From Dehalobacter sp. 12DCB1 (GTDB taxonomy: Bacteria; Bacillota; Desulfitobacteriia; Desulfitobacteriales; Syntrophobotulaceae): 64,000 nt of DNA. The position numbers and the translations under genes were made by a program. Numbering within the stretch: the first letter of the stretch is position 1; the number at the start of each line of letters is the position of its first letter. Below the pieces are notes generated by a model that had not been told where the DNA came from, made no database searches, and saw only the letters and a program-made list of their open reading frames with translations. The stretch spans positions 1 to 64,000 of the forward strand of contig NZ_POSF01000014.1 in NCBI RefSeq assembly GCF_004343605.1, read 5' to 3'. This document shows positions 43,390-54,996 of this stretch, piece by piece.

Positions 43390-44646
43390 TCATTTCAGAA
43401 GACTTTTCTCCTGTGACAATCCATCTGTGCGGTTAATCAGGATGTAGGCATCATAAACCTGGATCCTATCAACTTCATTCCTGATTATGCTTTCATCATA
43501 AGCTCTGTCCTGGCAGACAGCCTCACTCAGGGTATCAACTACCCAACCTTCATCCAGAGTAGGTGAGTGAGGGCAGGTGTCTTTGCCTTTCTCAATCCTT
43601 GTCGCACAGCGCCAAACAACCTTGCCACGTTCTATTCTTCTTCGATAAGATGCACCGCAATTGTCGCATACCAGCAAATTCCCCAGAAGATATTTGCCGT
43701 TATACTTGGTAATGCTGGATTTTACTGTGCCATCCACTTCATGAATTAATCTTGCGCGTCTGGCCATTTCCTCCTGAACCTTATCGAAAACTTCAGAAGA
43801 AATAATGCCAGGATGGCTGTTCTCTATATAAAACTGATCTCTTTGCCCCACATTTTTACTTTTTCTGCCTGTTATAAAATCTTCTGTGTATGTTTTTTGC
43901 AGCAAAGAATCACCCTTGTATTTCTCGTTCTTCAGAATCTTTTGAACAACTGCTGTTGCCCATGCTTCTTTCCCTGTAGCGGTTTTAATCTGATGTCCTT
44001 CCAGGTACTCTTTTATTTGCTGTAAGGTAGCTCCCTCTAAATACAATTGATAGATTTTCCTTATGATATCGGCCTCTTCCGGCAGAACTACCCACTCATC
44101 ATTGTCACGCCTATAACCCATGGGGATTTTGCCGGCAAAATCATCTCCTTTTTCAAATTTACGTCGATACCCCCACTGAACATTTTCACTCAAATTATGA
44201 CTTTCTTCCTGTGCCATAACCCCATTAAAAACAATATCAATTTCTTTTTCGTCTTCAATAGAATTCAAGTTTTCTTTCTCAAAATAAACATTAATGCCTT
44301 TTGCTTTCAAGCTCCGGATAATCGTCAGCATATCTAATACATTTCTGGACAATCTGCTAATGGACTTGGTAATGATATAATCAATTTCACCACGATATGC
44401 CTTCTGAAGCATTTCGTCCAAGCCATTACGCTTCTCTTTTCTAAGTCCACTTTCGTAATCATAAAACACACCTGCAAAGTCCCATTCGGGATTCTTTTGA
44501 ATCAAATCAGTGTAATACCTAATTTGAAGATCAATACTGCTCTGCTGGCTTTCCATTTCGGTGCTGACTCTGCAATATGCTGCTACTTTTAAGTTTCCTG
44601 TATTCTTATTTAAACCTTTTGCCGGAATAAACCTAATCTTTTTCAC
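43390..44646 (-). CDS. Large serine recombinase (site-specific integrase)
   Basis: A 418-residue recombinase. The catalytic N-terminal domain has AAYCRVSTEMESQQSSIDLQ (nucleophilic Ser), ISRLSRNVLDMLTIIR and GVMAQEESHNLSENVQWGYR. The recombinase domain has KIPMGYRRD and EEADIIRKIYQLYLEGATLQ. A zinc ribbon (LVCDNCGASYRR ... TCPHS) follows. The C-terminus is short compared with ~500-residue relatives. The start is GTG at 44646 with GGAGG eight bases upstream, preferred to an upstream in-frame ATG inside the terminator region. It probably mobilised the adjacent ATPase-protease module. Confidence 0.88.
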   Translation of the reverse strand: MKKIRFIPAKGLNKNTGNLKVAAYCRVSTEMESQQSSIDLQIRYYTDLIQKNPEWDFAGVFYDYESGLRKEKRNGLDEMLQKAYRGEIDYIITKSISRLSRNVLDMLTIIRSLKAKGINVYFEKENLNSIEDEKEIDIVFNGVMAQEESHNLSENVQWGYRRKFEKGDDFAGKIPMGYRRDNDEWVVLPEEADIIRKIYQLYLEGATLQQIKEYLEGHQIKTATGKEAWATAVVQKILKNEKYKGDSLLQKTYTEDFITGRKSKNVGQRDQFYIENSHPGIISSEVFDKVQEEMARRARLIHEVDGTVKSSITKYNGKYLLGNLLVCDNCGASYRRRIERGKVVWRCATRIEKGKDTCPHSPTLDEGWVVDTLSEAVCQDRAYDESIIRNEVDRIQVYDAYILINRTDGLSQEKSLLK

Positions 44647-44680
44647 AAAAATATCCTCCTTCGTTTCAGTTATCTTAAGA

Positions 44681-44716
44681 AAAGGAGCGTAAAAAACGAA
44701 ATCGCTTTTACGCTCC
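44681..44716 (-). terminator. Terminator of rlmCD
   Basis: An 11-base perfect stem (44684-44694 with 44706-44716); on the minus strand it is followed by CCTTTTCTT. It separates the core gene from the recombinase module. Confidence 0.75.
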
Positions 44717-44755
44717 AAGGTTTACTTATTGTCAATCCATTGTAACATTAACGAT

Positions 44756-46093
44756 TTAACGTTGCAACAGGACTACAACCTCTGAATGATGACTCCACGG
44801 GAACATATCCACTGGTTGTACGCGCTCGATTCGATAAGTATTCCGGCAAAGCACCTTTAAATCCCTGGCCAGGGTGGCAGGATTGCAGGACACATAGATG
44901 ATTCTTTCCGGACTGATCTCAAGCAGTCCTTCAAGGGCTTCCGGCTCCATGCCAGCCCGGGGCGGGTCGCACACTACGACGCTCGGGGTTCCGGAAAGTG
45001 CCGCCATCTTCTTCTCGACTTTCCCTTCTACAAAGCGGACATTGGTGATGTTATTGTCCTCGGCATTGTCTTTAGCATCAGCGATCGCATACGGATTTTC
45101 CTCGATGCCCAATACCTTTTTGGCTTTCCGGGCCAGCATCAGGGTCATCGTACCGATACCGCAGTAGAGGTCCCAAACCTCATCTTCTCCCGTGAGTCCG
45201 GCCCAATCCAGTACCAGTCCATACAGCACCGCCGTTTGCGCCGGATTGACCTGAACGAAAGAACGCGGGGAGACTTTGAAGCGTAGATCGTTTAAATGTT
45301 CATTCAGATACTGGGCCCCGCTCCCCTCAAACACGTTATTCCTCCGGGGAATCGTAATCGAACAGCTTTGAGGAGAAAATCCAGCTTGTTCTTTCAGTTT
45401 ACTGATCAATCGATCCAGTTCTTTCGTGTTTTCCGTATTGCCGTCAAAGACAAGCAGTCCCTTGCCGCGGTTGCTTTCCCGGAACGTGGCCGTCTTGATT
45501 CCCTCGCAGCATTCTCCGATCACCTGCTGCATTCTTTTTATTCTATTGTTGGTCTCCTGACTCAGCAGCAGACAATCGTCAAAAACTGTTACATCTTTAG
45601 ACTTTTCACAATAATAGCCAAACCGGCCTTTCAGATCACGGTGCAAAACTGCTTTGTTACGGTAGCGCCAGGGATCGTCCATGCCCAGAACCGGTTCGAC
45701 CTGAATATCGGTGAATCCGCCAATTCTCCGCAGGGCATCTTCAACCCACCTTTGCTTCCAAATGAGCGTAGTCTGGTACTCAACATGCTGAAGATTGCAG
45801 CCGCCGCAGACGGGATAAACTGTACAGGGCGGCTCTACTCTTTCTTCAGACATTTGTTCAATTTTAACAATCTGTGCTCTCCGGTAAGATTTCTTCTGTT
45901 CCGTCAGCTGTATTCTGCCTTTTTCTCCCGGAAGCATCCCCGGGACAAAGGTGGTGATTCCGTCTGTATAGCCGACACCGGATCCATCGGAAGCCAAACG
46001 GACGATTTCTATATCCAGGTTTTTCGCGCCGATGCGCTCTTCTCTGGCGACGGTATAATAAGTACCCTTATGTCGGTCATTTTTATTAACCAT
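44756..46093 (-). CDS. rlmCD: 23S rRNA (uracil-C5) methyltransferase RlmCD family
   Basis: A 445-residue TrmA-family enzyme that methylates uridines in 23S rRNA (RlmCD/RlmD type). The N-terminal TRAM domain (IEIVRLASDGSGVGYTDG) is followed by an Fe-S site with Cys in PCTVYPVCGGCNLQHVEY and a later Cys in FDDCLLLS. The SAM-binding motif is DLYCGIGTMTLMLARKA, and the catalytic Cys and general base are in VVVCDPPRAGMEP and IIYVSCNPATLARDL. The start is taken at the ATG at 46093 (MVNKND) after GAGAGAAGAAGG; an in-frame ATG 13 codons upstream lacks a ribosome-binding site. Confidence 0.9.
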   Translation of the reverse strand: MVNKNDRHKGTYYTVAREERIGAKNLDIEIVRLASDGSGVGYTDGITTFVPGMLPGEKGRIQLTEQKKSYRRAQIVKIEQMSEERVEPPCTVYPVCGGCNLQHVEYQTTLIWKQRWVEDALRRIGGFTDIQVEPVLGMDDPWRYRNKAVLHRDLKGRFGYYCEKSKDVTVFDDCLLLSQETNNRIKRMQQVIGECCEGIKTATFRESNRGKGLLVFDGNTENTKELDRLISKLKEQAGFSPQSCSITIPRRNNVFEGSGAQYLNEHLNDLRFKVSPRSFVQVNPAQTAVLYGLVLDWAGLTGEDEVWDLYCGIGTMTLMLARKAKKVLGIEENPYAIADAKDNAEDNNITNVRFVEGKVEKKMAALSGTPSVVVCDPPRAGMEPEALEGLLEISPERIIYVSCNPATLARDLKVLCRNTYRIERVQPVDMFPWSHHSEVVVLLQR

Positions 46094-46269
46094 GGATCCT
46101 TCTTCTCTCTGTTCGCAGTCTCGTCCGAACATGCTCTTATTTCAAACTCCGAATGATCTTAGCCTCATTCAGATTCTCTTGCCACTATCTTGTCTTTATC
46201 CCGCTTGCAGAAATATGTTCTATCCGTGTCCTGTAGCACCGGGTCTTTGCTCTGAAATAGGAATACGCT

Positions 46270-46956
46270 CTATCCCCGCTGCCACCACATCAAGATGACC
46301 ATCAAAATATTCCAGACCCCGTGCGCAATGACTGAAGTCCAAAGGCTCTTGCTTCTTTCGTATAGGAAAGTCAGCACCAGGCCTCCGATCACCAGCGGTA
46401 CAAATCTTATCAGATCGAAATGCATCAGTCCGAAAAACAGTCCTGCAAAAAGAATGCCCTTCGCTTTGCCATACCCCTGGCGCAGCGGAGGATAGATCAG
46501 TCCCCTGAAAATCATTTCCTCTTTAAGCGGTACGATAAAACCGCCTAGCAGAACCAGCGGCATCAGCTGCCAGATGGAATCAACGCCCTCAACGGCCAGT
46601 GCAAAGCTCTGGGGTTCGGGCTTCCCGAAATATTCCACGAGGACATTTCCCAAAAGACCGACTACAAAAAATAACACTATACCGCCGCCCAGTCCGGCCA
46701 GAAAGCATTTCCAGTTTAAATTGGTCAGTCCCAAATCAGCAAATGATCCGCGCAGGATCTTGAAGAATAAAAACAGTGCAACAAAAAAGAGTAGACCCTC
46801 GCCAAAACCGATGACAAGATAGCTGATATACCCCTTCAGATAGCCAAGGTTCTCTAGCGGCTTTAGCCAGCCTAAAACAAATTCCAGAACATAGACAATA
46901 AGAATCAGGTAAAGAGCCTGCCAGAAGTTCCATCTGGGGTTTTCCAAAGCGTTCAT
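46270..46956 (-). CDS. CPBP family intramembrane metalloprotease
   Basis: A 228-residue membrane protein with about six helices. The active-site motifs are PLKEEMIFRGLIYPPLR (EExxxR), FAGLFFGLMHF (FxxxH) and VIAHGVWNILM (HxxxN/B), so it is predicted active. In bacteria the family includes bacteriocin-immunity and regulatory proteases; the substrate is unknown here. It sits alone between the rlmCD and nifV-like genes. Confidence 0.88.
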   Translation of the reverse strand: MNALENPRWNFWQALYLILIVYVLEFVLGWLKPLENLGYLKGYISYLVIGFGEGLLFFVALFLFFKILRGSFADLGLTNLNWKCFLAGLGGGIVLFFVVGLLGNVLVEYFGKPEPQSFALAVEGVDSIWQLMPLVLLGGFIVPLKEEMIFRGLIYPPLRQGYGKAKGILFAGLFFGLMHFDLIRFVPLVIGGLVLTFLYERSKSLWTSVIAHGVWNILMVILMWWQRG

Positions 46957-47038
46957 TTATACCTATCTCCAGTTATTGTTATTTTTAACCATGGGTGTTC
47001 AGTCTCGGCATATTTCCATCTGAAAGTAATTCTACCTC

Positions 47039-48178
47039 TTATTCATTTCCATAAAGGTCTTTGTAAATATAAATCAGTTCCTTATCGAAAAGTGAACGTT
47101 TCATATCGACTGCAAGGGATCTTACATGCTTCAGGACCTTATCAGCTTGCTCAGAGGTAAGCTCTCTGCCATATTCCCTGAATTTCGCTTTAATCGAGGC
47201 TGTACCTGAATGCTTACCGATCACAATCTGCCTTTCCAGCCCGACTTCTTCAGGACGGAATACCTCATAGGTTTTCGGATTCTTCAATGCGCCGTCGGCA
47301 TGAATACCGGATTCATGCGCAAACATATTGCTGCCGACAATGGCTTTCCAGGGCGGAAGGATTCGTCCTGAAGCCCTGGAGACGTATTCGGATAATTCCA
47401 CAAATCGCTCCGTGACAAAGCCAAGGTTTATTTCTTCCAGGTATTTCAGAGCCATGACGACTTCTTCCAGCGCTGCATTGCCAGCTCTTTCTCCAAGGCC
47501 GTTCACCGTCACACCGATAAATCTGGCTCCAGCCTTCACTCCGGCTAAAGCGTTGGCCGTCGCCATCCCGAAATCATTATGCGTATGCATCTCCACATCA
47601 ATATCGGCGCGTTCTCTTAAGGTTTTGATTCTGTCCAAGGTTAGAAAAGGATCGAGAATCCCGATCGTATCACAATAACGGATACGGTTTGCACCGGCCT
47701 TTTTGGCCTCCATTGCAAATTCTACCAGATAGTTCATATCTGATCGCGAAGCGTCCTCAGCATTGACGGAGATATAATCGACATGCTTTTTCGCAAATTC
47801 CGTTGCTTTGATCATCATGTCCAGAACTGCACCGGGCGTGGTTTTTAATTTATGTTTGATGTGAATGTCTGAGGTCGATACGGAAATGGCCACGGCATCA
47901 CAGCCGCAAGACAGTGATGCTTCAATGTCCTTGATCACGGCGCGGTTCCAGCCCATGATACTGGCCTTCAGTCCGAGGTTGCAGATGCCTTTGATGGCAT
48001 CAAGTTCTTTGCCGCCCATAATCGGTATTCCCGCTTCGATCTGGTTAACCCCGATCTCGTCGAGCATCCGGGCAATCCTTAATTTCTCCTGATTGGAAAA
48101 GACAACCCCGGCGGTCTGTTCCCCGTCGCGCAGGGTGGTGTCCACAATCACCAATCCGGTATCCGCTACTTTTCCCAT
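47039..48178 (-). CDS. nifV: Homocitrate synthase / isopropylmalate synthase family (NifV-like)
   Basis: A 379-residue HMGL/DRE-TIM enzyme. It starts with the metal-binding DTTLRDGEQTAGVVF and has HTHNDFGMATANALAG and VNGLGERAGNAALEEVVMA, with the NifV/homocitrate-like ESGIHADG and IGKHSGTASI C-terminal motifs. It condenses acetyl-CoA with 2-oxoglutarate to homocitrate (nitrogenase cofactor) or a related 2-oxoacid. No leuC/leuD or nif gene is adjacent, so the exact substrate is inferred from resemblance to NifV. The ATG at 48178 follows GAGGTG; a GTG three codons earlier is inside that site. Confidence 0.82.
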   Translation of the reverse strand: MGKVADTGLVIVDTTLRDGEQTAGVVFSNQEKLRIARMLDEIGVNQIEAGIPIMGGKELDAIKGICNLGLKASIMGWNRAVIKDIEASLSCGCDAVAISVSTSDIHIKHKLKTTPGAVLDMMIKATEFAKKHVDYISVNAEDASRSDMNYLVEFAMEAKKAGANRIRYCDTIGILDPFLTLDRIKTLRERADIDVEMHTHNDFGMATANALAGVKAGARFIGVTVNGLGERAGNAALEEVVMALKYLEEINLGFVTERFVELSEYVSRASGRILPPWKAIVGSNMFAHESGIHADGALKNPKTYEVFRPEEVGLERQIVIGKHSGTASIKAKFREYGRELTSEQADKVLKHVRSLAVDMKRSLFDKELIYIYKDLYGNE

Positions 48179-48317
48179 TTTATCCACCTCTAAATGTGTT
48201 CATTCTTGTATTTATTAAGTATGTCTTATTATTCTGGCACTATATCTTGCTCTACTATGCTTTTTTGTGCTTTAATTGCACTTTTGGTATGCTTTATTAT
48301 GAGCTTTATATTGTGTT

Positions 48318-49769
48318 TTATTGCGCCAGTTTATCTCTCAGCAGCTTATTGACCAGGCCGGGGTTAGCCTGTCCTTTCGTCGCTTTCATGACCTGGCCGA
48401 CTAAAAATCCAAGCGCGCTCTCTTTGCCGGCCTGGTAATCAGCGACGGATTTTTCATTGGCGGCAAGAATGCTGTCCACGATTTTCCCGAGTTCGCCTTC
48501 ATCGCTGATCTGGACAAGTCCTTTCTCTTTAATGATCATCTCCGGATCCTTGCCGGTGTTATAGATCTCTTCCAGCACAGTCTTGCCGATCTTGCCGCTG
48601 ATGTCGCCTTTCTTAATCAGCGCCAACATCCCTGCCAGCTGTTCAGGAGAAACAGGCGAATCTTCAAAAGAGCGTCCGTTGGTTTTCAGCAGGCCGCTCA
48701 AATCTCCCATGACCCAGTTTGCTAGAAGTTTGGCATCGTCGATCCTGGCAAGCGCCTGGTCAAAAAATGCAGCCATCGCTTTGGAAGCAATAATGACTCC
48801 GGCGTCGTATTCTGAAAGTCCAAGAGCCTGCAGTCTTGCTTTCTTGGCGGCAGGCAGCTCCGGCATGGACGCTCTGATTCTCTCGACCCAGTCGCGGTCA
48901 ATCACGAGCGGCATCAGATCCGGCTCCGGAAAATAACGGTAGTCGTGGGCTTCTTCCTTGGATCGAAGCGACAGCGTCATCCCTCTTCCTTCGTCCCAGG
49001 TTCTCGTTTCCTGGATGATTTCTTCACCGTCGTCGAGGGCTTCGGCCTGACGCTCAGTTTCGTATTCCAGACAGCGGCGGACGGAGCTGAAAGAGTTCAG
49101 ATTCTTGGTCTCGGTCCGCGTGCCAAATTGCTCGGCCCCTTTCAGGCGAAGCGAGACATTGATATCAAAACGGACGGAACCCTGTTCGAGTTTGCAGTCG
49201 GAAATTCCGGCATAATCCATGATCTGAACCAGTTGTTCCAAATAAACCAGAACTTCATCTATTGAGCGCATATCCGGTTCCGAGACAATTTCCAGAAGCG
49301 GTACACCCGTCCGGTTATAATCGACCCCGGAACTGTTGGACGTGGTAATGGTCTCTCCGCTATGCACCAGTTTTCCGGCATCCTCTTCCATATGAGCTCT
49401 CGTAATGCCAATTCGTTTATTCGTTCCATTCACTGTTATGTCCAGCCAGCCGCTTTTACAGATTGGCAGGTCATATTGGGATGTCTGATAGTTTTTCGTT
49501 AAATCCGGATAAAAATAGTTTTTCCGATCAAATTTGGAGAATTGGGCAATCTCGCAGTTCAATGCCAAACCCGCCTTGATGGCGAGGTTGACGACTTCTT
49601 TGTTTAGCACCGGCAGGACGCCCGGCAGTCCCAGACAGACCGGACAAACATGCGTATTCTGCGCTCCGCCGAATTCCGTCGAACAGCCGCAAAAGATCTT
49701 GGTTTTCGTAGCCATCTCAACGTGGGTCTCCACGCCGCAAACCATTTCATATTTATCAGCGAAAGACAT
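48318..49769 (-). CDS. gatB: Aspartyl/glutamyl-tRNA amidotransferase subunit B
   Basis: A 483-residue subunit of the GatCAB transamidase that converts Glu-tRNA(Gln)/Asp-tRNA(Asn). Motifs are [20 protein letters not shown] with a Cys cluster to [26 protein letters not shown] and [15 protein letters not shown], with a C-terminal YqeY-like tail ([13 protein letters not shown]). The start is coupled to the gatA stop (AAGGAGG within the last gatA codons). The length is typical. Confidence 0.97.
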   Translation of the reverse strand: MSFADKYEMVCGVETHVEMATKTKIFCGCSTEFGGAQNTHVCPVCLGLPGVLPVLNKEVVNLAIKAGLALNCEIAQFSKFDRKNYFYPDLTKNYQTSQYDLPICKSGWLDITVNGTNKRIGITRAHMEEDAGKLVHSGETITTSNSSGVDYNRTGVPLLEIVSEPDMRSIDEVLVYLEQLVQIMDYAGISDCKLEQGSVRFDINVSLRLKGAEQFGTRTETKNLNSFSSVRRCLEYETERQAEALDDGEEIIQETRTWDEGRGMTLSLRSKEEAHDYRYFPEPDLMPLVIDRDWVERIRASMPELPAAKKARLQALGLSEYDAGVIIASKAMAAFFDQALARIDDAKLLANWVMGDLSGLLKTNGRSFEDSPVSPEQLAGMLALIKKGDISGKIGKTVLEEIYNTGKDPEMIIKEKGLVQISDEGELGKIVDSILAANEKSVADYQAGKESALGFLVGQVMKATKGQANPGLVNKLLRDKLAQ

Positions 49770-51233
49770 CTAGCGCACCTCCTTGAGCAGCGCAGGCATC
49801 TGCAGATGATACTCAGTATTTTGTTCAAACGCATAAGCAGCTTTGTACAGCGTACCTTCATCAAAATGCTTGCTGATCAGCTGCATCCCGACCGGCATTC
49901 CGTCGACAAATCCTGCCGGCACGGAAATAGCCGGCAAACCGGCCAGGTTAACCGGGATCGTATAGACATCTCCCATATACATGGCCAAAGGATCTGATTT
50001 TTCACCGATCTTATACGCGGTGGTCGGCGCTGTTGGTGACAGCAGCACGTCATATTTGGCAAAAGCGCGGTCAAAGTCCTGCTTGATTAACGTCCGCACT
50101 TTCTGGGCCTTCAGGTAATAGGCATCATAATAACCCGAGCTTAAGGCGTACGTTCCGAGCATGATCCTGCGCTTAACCTCCTGGCCAAAGCCTTTTTCCC
50201 TGGTCTTTTTGAACATCTCGCTCATATCATCGGCCTCGGCACGGTAACCATAGCGGACCCCGTCATAACGGGCCAGGTTCGAACTGCATTCGGCCGGAGC
50301 TATAATGTAGTACGCCGGCATGGCATATTCCGTATGCGGCAGTGAACAGCGCTCGACTTCGGCGCCCAGGCTTTCAAAGGTTCGGATCGCCTTTTGAATT
50401 ACTTCAGCAACATCCGGGTTCAGGCCGGAAGCAAAATATTCATCGGGAATCCCGATTTTAAGGCCTTTTACATTTTTTTCTAAAAATTGGGTATAATCTG
50501 GCTTAACAAACGGTACTGAAGTGGAATCCTTCGGATCATGGCCTGCGATCGTATTCAGGACTAGGGCATTATCCTTGACGTTCGTCGTGAGTGGTCCAAT
50601 CTGATCAAGTGATGAAGCAAAAGCGACGAGGCCGTAGCGTGACACAGCACCGTAGGTAGGCTTCAGGCCAACGACTCCACAGAAGGCTGCAGGCTGGCGA
50701 ATGGAACCTCCGGTATCCGAACCGAGCGCAAACGGCACTTCCCTTGCTGCGACACAGGCAGCCGAACCTCCGGAAGATCCGCCCGGTACTCTATCTAAAT
50801 GCCACGGATTCGCAGTCGGATAGTAACCGGAGTTTTCGGTGGAGGACCCCATCGCAAATTCATCCATATTCAGTTTGCCGACCAGCACGGCCCCTGCCGC
50901 GTTCAGCCGTTCAGTCACCGTGGCGTTATAGGGCGGATTGAAATTTTCAAGAATCCGTGAACCGCAGGTGGTCGGGATTCCTTCCGTACACATATTATCT
51001 TTCAGAGCCATGGGCAGCCCTTCGAGCGGTCCAAGACTTTCCCCTGCAGTAATCTTCTTATCAATTTCCGTTGCTTTGGTCAGCGCCGAATCCGCGGTTA
51101 CCGTCAAAAACGCTTTAACCCAGCAATCCGCACTGTCAACATAGTCGAGATACGCTCTGGTTAATTCCACGCAGCTGATCTCTTTCTGTACGAGCATATG
51201 ATGTAGTTCTTCAAGTGACTTAAAAATTGTCAT
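49770..51233 (-). CDS. gatA: Aspartyl/glutamyl-tRNA amidotransferase subunit A
   Basis: A 487-residue amidase-signature enzyme that frees ammonia from glutamine. The catalytic triad Lys is in [14 protein letters not shown], and the serines are in the [19 protein letters not shown] and [16 protein letters not shown] motifs. It works with GatB, which follows at once, and GatC, 150 bases upstream. The ATG follows AAAGGAG. The length is standard. Confidence 0.97.
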   Translation of the reverse strand: MTIFKSLEELHHMLVQKEISCVELTRAYLDYVDSADCWVKAFLTVTADSALTKATEIDKKITAGESLGPLEGLPMALKDNMCTEGIPTTCGSRILENFNPPYNATVTERLNAAGAVLVGKLNMDEFAMGSSTENSGYYPTANPWHLDRVPGGSSGGSAACVAAREVPFALGSDTGGSIRQPAAFCGVVGLKPTYGAVSRYGLVAFASSLDQIGPLTTNVKDNALVLNTIAGHDPKDSTSVPFVKPDYTQFLEKNVKGLKIGIPDEYFASGLNPDVAEVIQKAIRTFESLGAEVERCSLPHTEYAMPAYYIIAPAECSSNLARYDGVRYGYRAEADDMSEMFKKTREKGFGQEVKRRIMLGTYALSSGYYDAYYLKAQKVRTLIKQDFDRAFAKYDVLLSPTAPTTAYKIGEKSDPLAMYMGDVYTIPVNLAGLPAISVPAGFVDGMPVGMQLISKHFDEGTLYKAAYAFEQNTEYHLQMPALLKEVR

Positions 51234-51385
51234 GAACCTGGTACTCCTTTCCGAATCCGGGACATCAGAGAAACATTCAATTATCGTTTGTCAGAAGCAA
51301 CCGGCTTGTTGATCAATTACTGATCAAGTTTGTAGATCCCGTTATCAACAAAGCTACTTTAAATCCGGTTAGTCTCTGTTCTATA

Positions 51386-51670
51386 CTAGACGATTTTCGG
51401 AACCCGAAAGAACCCGTCGTCTTCGTCAGGTGCATTCTTTAAGATTTTATCCCGGCTCATTGAAGGTTTGACTTCATCTTCCCGCAAAACATTAAAAAGC
51501 TGCACAGCATGGGCGGTCGGAAAAACCTGATCCGTTTCAAGCTTTTGGAGCATTTCGGCATACCCGAGGATTGAATTCAGCTGCTCCGTATATAATTCCA
51601 CTTCCTCTTCTGAAAGCTGCAGCCTGGCCAGAAGAGCAACGTGTTCCACTTCTTCTCTGGATAGCTTCAT
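51386..51670 (-). CDS. gatC: Aspartyl/glutamyl-tRNA amidotransferase subunit C
   Basis: A 94-residue GatC protein that links GatA and GatB. Conserved segments are VEHVALLARLQLSEEEVELY and LNSILGYAEMLQKLETD, with the C-terminal DGFFRVPKIV. It is the first gene of gatC-gatA-gatB. The 152-base gap before gatA (51234-51385) is unusual for this operon and contains no recognised feature. Confidence 0.95.
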   Translation of the reverse strand: MKLSREEVEHVALLARLQLSEEEVELYTEQLNSILGYAEMLQKLETDQVFPTAHAVQLFNVLREDEVKPSMSRDKILKNAPDEDDGFFRVPKIV

Positions 51671-51679
51671 AACTCAATA

Positions 51680-52083
51680 ACGCCGCCTTTCTCAATATGG
51701 ACATATAAATAAATATAACAAAAATAAACTTATGGGGCAAGGAAAAGCCGGAAAAGCAAGCAAATCCAAGTTAGATATAAGAAACTCTGGCTAATCGGTA
51801 TAAACTACGATGAGTAGAAATAATAAAAAAAAATAACAAACTGAAACATAAGATAACGAGTAGGTAGAGTATAAAATAGATGATTAGAAATATGACAGAG
51901 AAAAAGTTTTGGCCGCCTGAAAAAATTAAAAGGTGATTGACACTTGACGTAGAACTATGTAATTCAATACGTTGCAAAACGCCGAAACGCTCTCATTTTT
52001 CTTTAAGAAAAAGTAGCGATAATGATGCTTAAGGAGAAGATAATCACTATTTCAAAATATACAACTGAATCAGAAAGGAAGTA
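51680..52083. other. Divergent intergenic region gatC / P-loop gene
   Basis: About 400 AT-rich bases between the divergent gatC and the plus-strand P-loop gene. Two short minus-strand ORFs here are hydrophobic by AT bias and lack ribosome-binding sites. Promoters for both directions must be in this region, but I could not place them with confidence. Confidence 0.3.
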
Positions 52084-52089
52084 ATGCCA

Positions 52090-52815
52090 ATGGAGCAGAA
52101 TGTCAGACCTTTTCAAAAGTTCCTTCCGGGAAGCCACCTTATTCTCGGAGAAGCGGGTTCCGGAAAGACCCGCCTCATTTGGTCCATACTCCAGGGAAAA
52201 GACTTTGTTGAGGATCATTCCATCAACATCGTCCTGACAGATTCAGAAAAACGTATTTGGTACAATCCTCCCAATAATCCTGTCCACACGATCGATCCTT
52301 ATGAAACCGATATTTCCTGGGTCACCGAACCTACAAAACCAGGTATATACTACTGTGCCTGCGACTACGCACCCCGAATCATCACTTTTCTGGAATGCCT
52401 TGCTACCTGGTCAATCCACGAAAAAAACATAACAAACCGAGTCCGGATTTTCATCGATCTTCCGTCCAAGTACTGGAATATTCCTGAGTTTGCTGAGCAG
52501 CTCGGCCGACTCGATTATATTACAGCCAACCGCAAGGAAGAAGATGGCTCACTTATCGAAATATGGGCTGCCATCGGATCCCTGAACAAAATATCCTCAG
52601 AAATCAAATCCCTGTTCCAGCACATCAATCTGATTATGCTTAATCCCCTGCCTGAGGGCTGGTCCAATAAGCTCCTGAACCTTCTGGACATCAAGTGCGA
52701 TAATCTGCCGGAAATTATAGCTGGAATCAGTAGTAACATCAAAGACGGCTTTTACTACATCCCAATTACGGAAGAGTACCTCGCTTTGGATCCTAAACCT
52801 ATTGTGAAGCCGTAA
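52090..52815 (+). CDS. P-loop ATPase of unknown role
   Basis: A 241-residue protein with a clear Walker A (HLILGEAGSGKTRLIWSILQ) near residue 22 and a possible Walker B in VRIFIDLPSKYW. The fold appears RecA/HerA/FtsK-like rather than kinase, with INIVLTDSEKRIWYN and later INLIMLNPLPEGW, but no family could be named. The start is the ATG at 52090, eight bases after AAGGAAG; an ATG two codons earlier is too close to it. It is the only plus-strand gene in this core region, has a terminator, and could be an acquired gene. Confidence 0.65.
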   Translation: MEQNVRPFQKFLPGSHLILGEAGSGKTRLIWSILQGKDFVEDHSINIVLTDSEKRIWYNPPNNPVHTIDPYETDISWVTEPTKPGIYYCACDYAPRIITFLECLATWSIHEKNITNRVRIFIDLPSKYWNIPEFAEQLGRLDYITANRKEEDGSLIEIWAAIGSLNKISSEIKSLFQHINLIMLNPLPEGWSNKLLNLLDIKCDNLPEIIAGISSNIKDGFYYIPITEEYLALDPKPIVKP

Positions 52816-52831
52816 TAATTGCCAGCTTAAA

Positions 52832-52866
52832 CAGCTGCTGACTATGTGTTGGCAGCTGTTTTTTTC
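52832..52866 (+). terminator. Terminator of the P-loop ATPase gene
   Basis: A stem of CAGCTGC/GCAGCTG (52832-52838 with 52852-52858) followed by TTTTTTTC. Confidence 0.85.
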
Positions 52867-52883
52867 TATACCGTTTTTGGCAT

Positions 52884-54938
<2,055 letters not shown>

Positions 54939-54996
54939 TCACCGAAAGGTTAACCCAAGGCTTATCGAATCTTTTAATTTTGCATCGAAAAATCTA

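Noticed and set aside
45296-46156. 286-codon plus-strand frame opposite rlmCD
   Set aside because: It is entirely antisense to a gene with clear TrmA-family motifs, has no family resemblance and no good ribosome-binding site.
51771-52218. Two minus-strand hydrophobic frames upstream of the P-loop gene
   Set aside because: They are AT-driven hydrophobic composition without ribosome-binding sites; the second overlaps the P-loop gene start.
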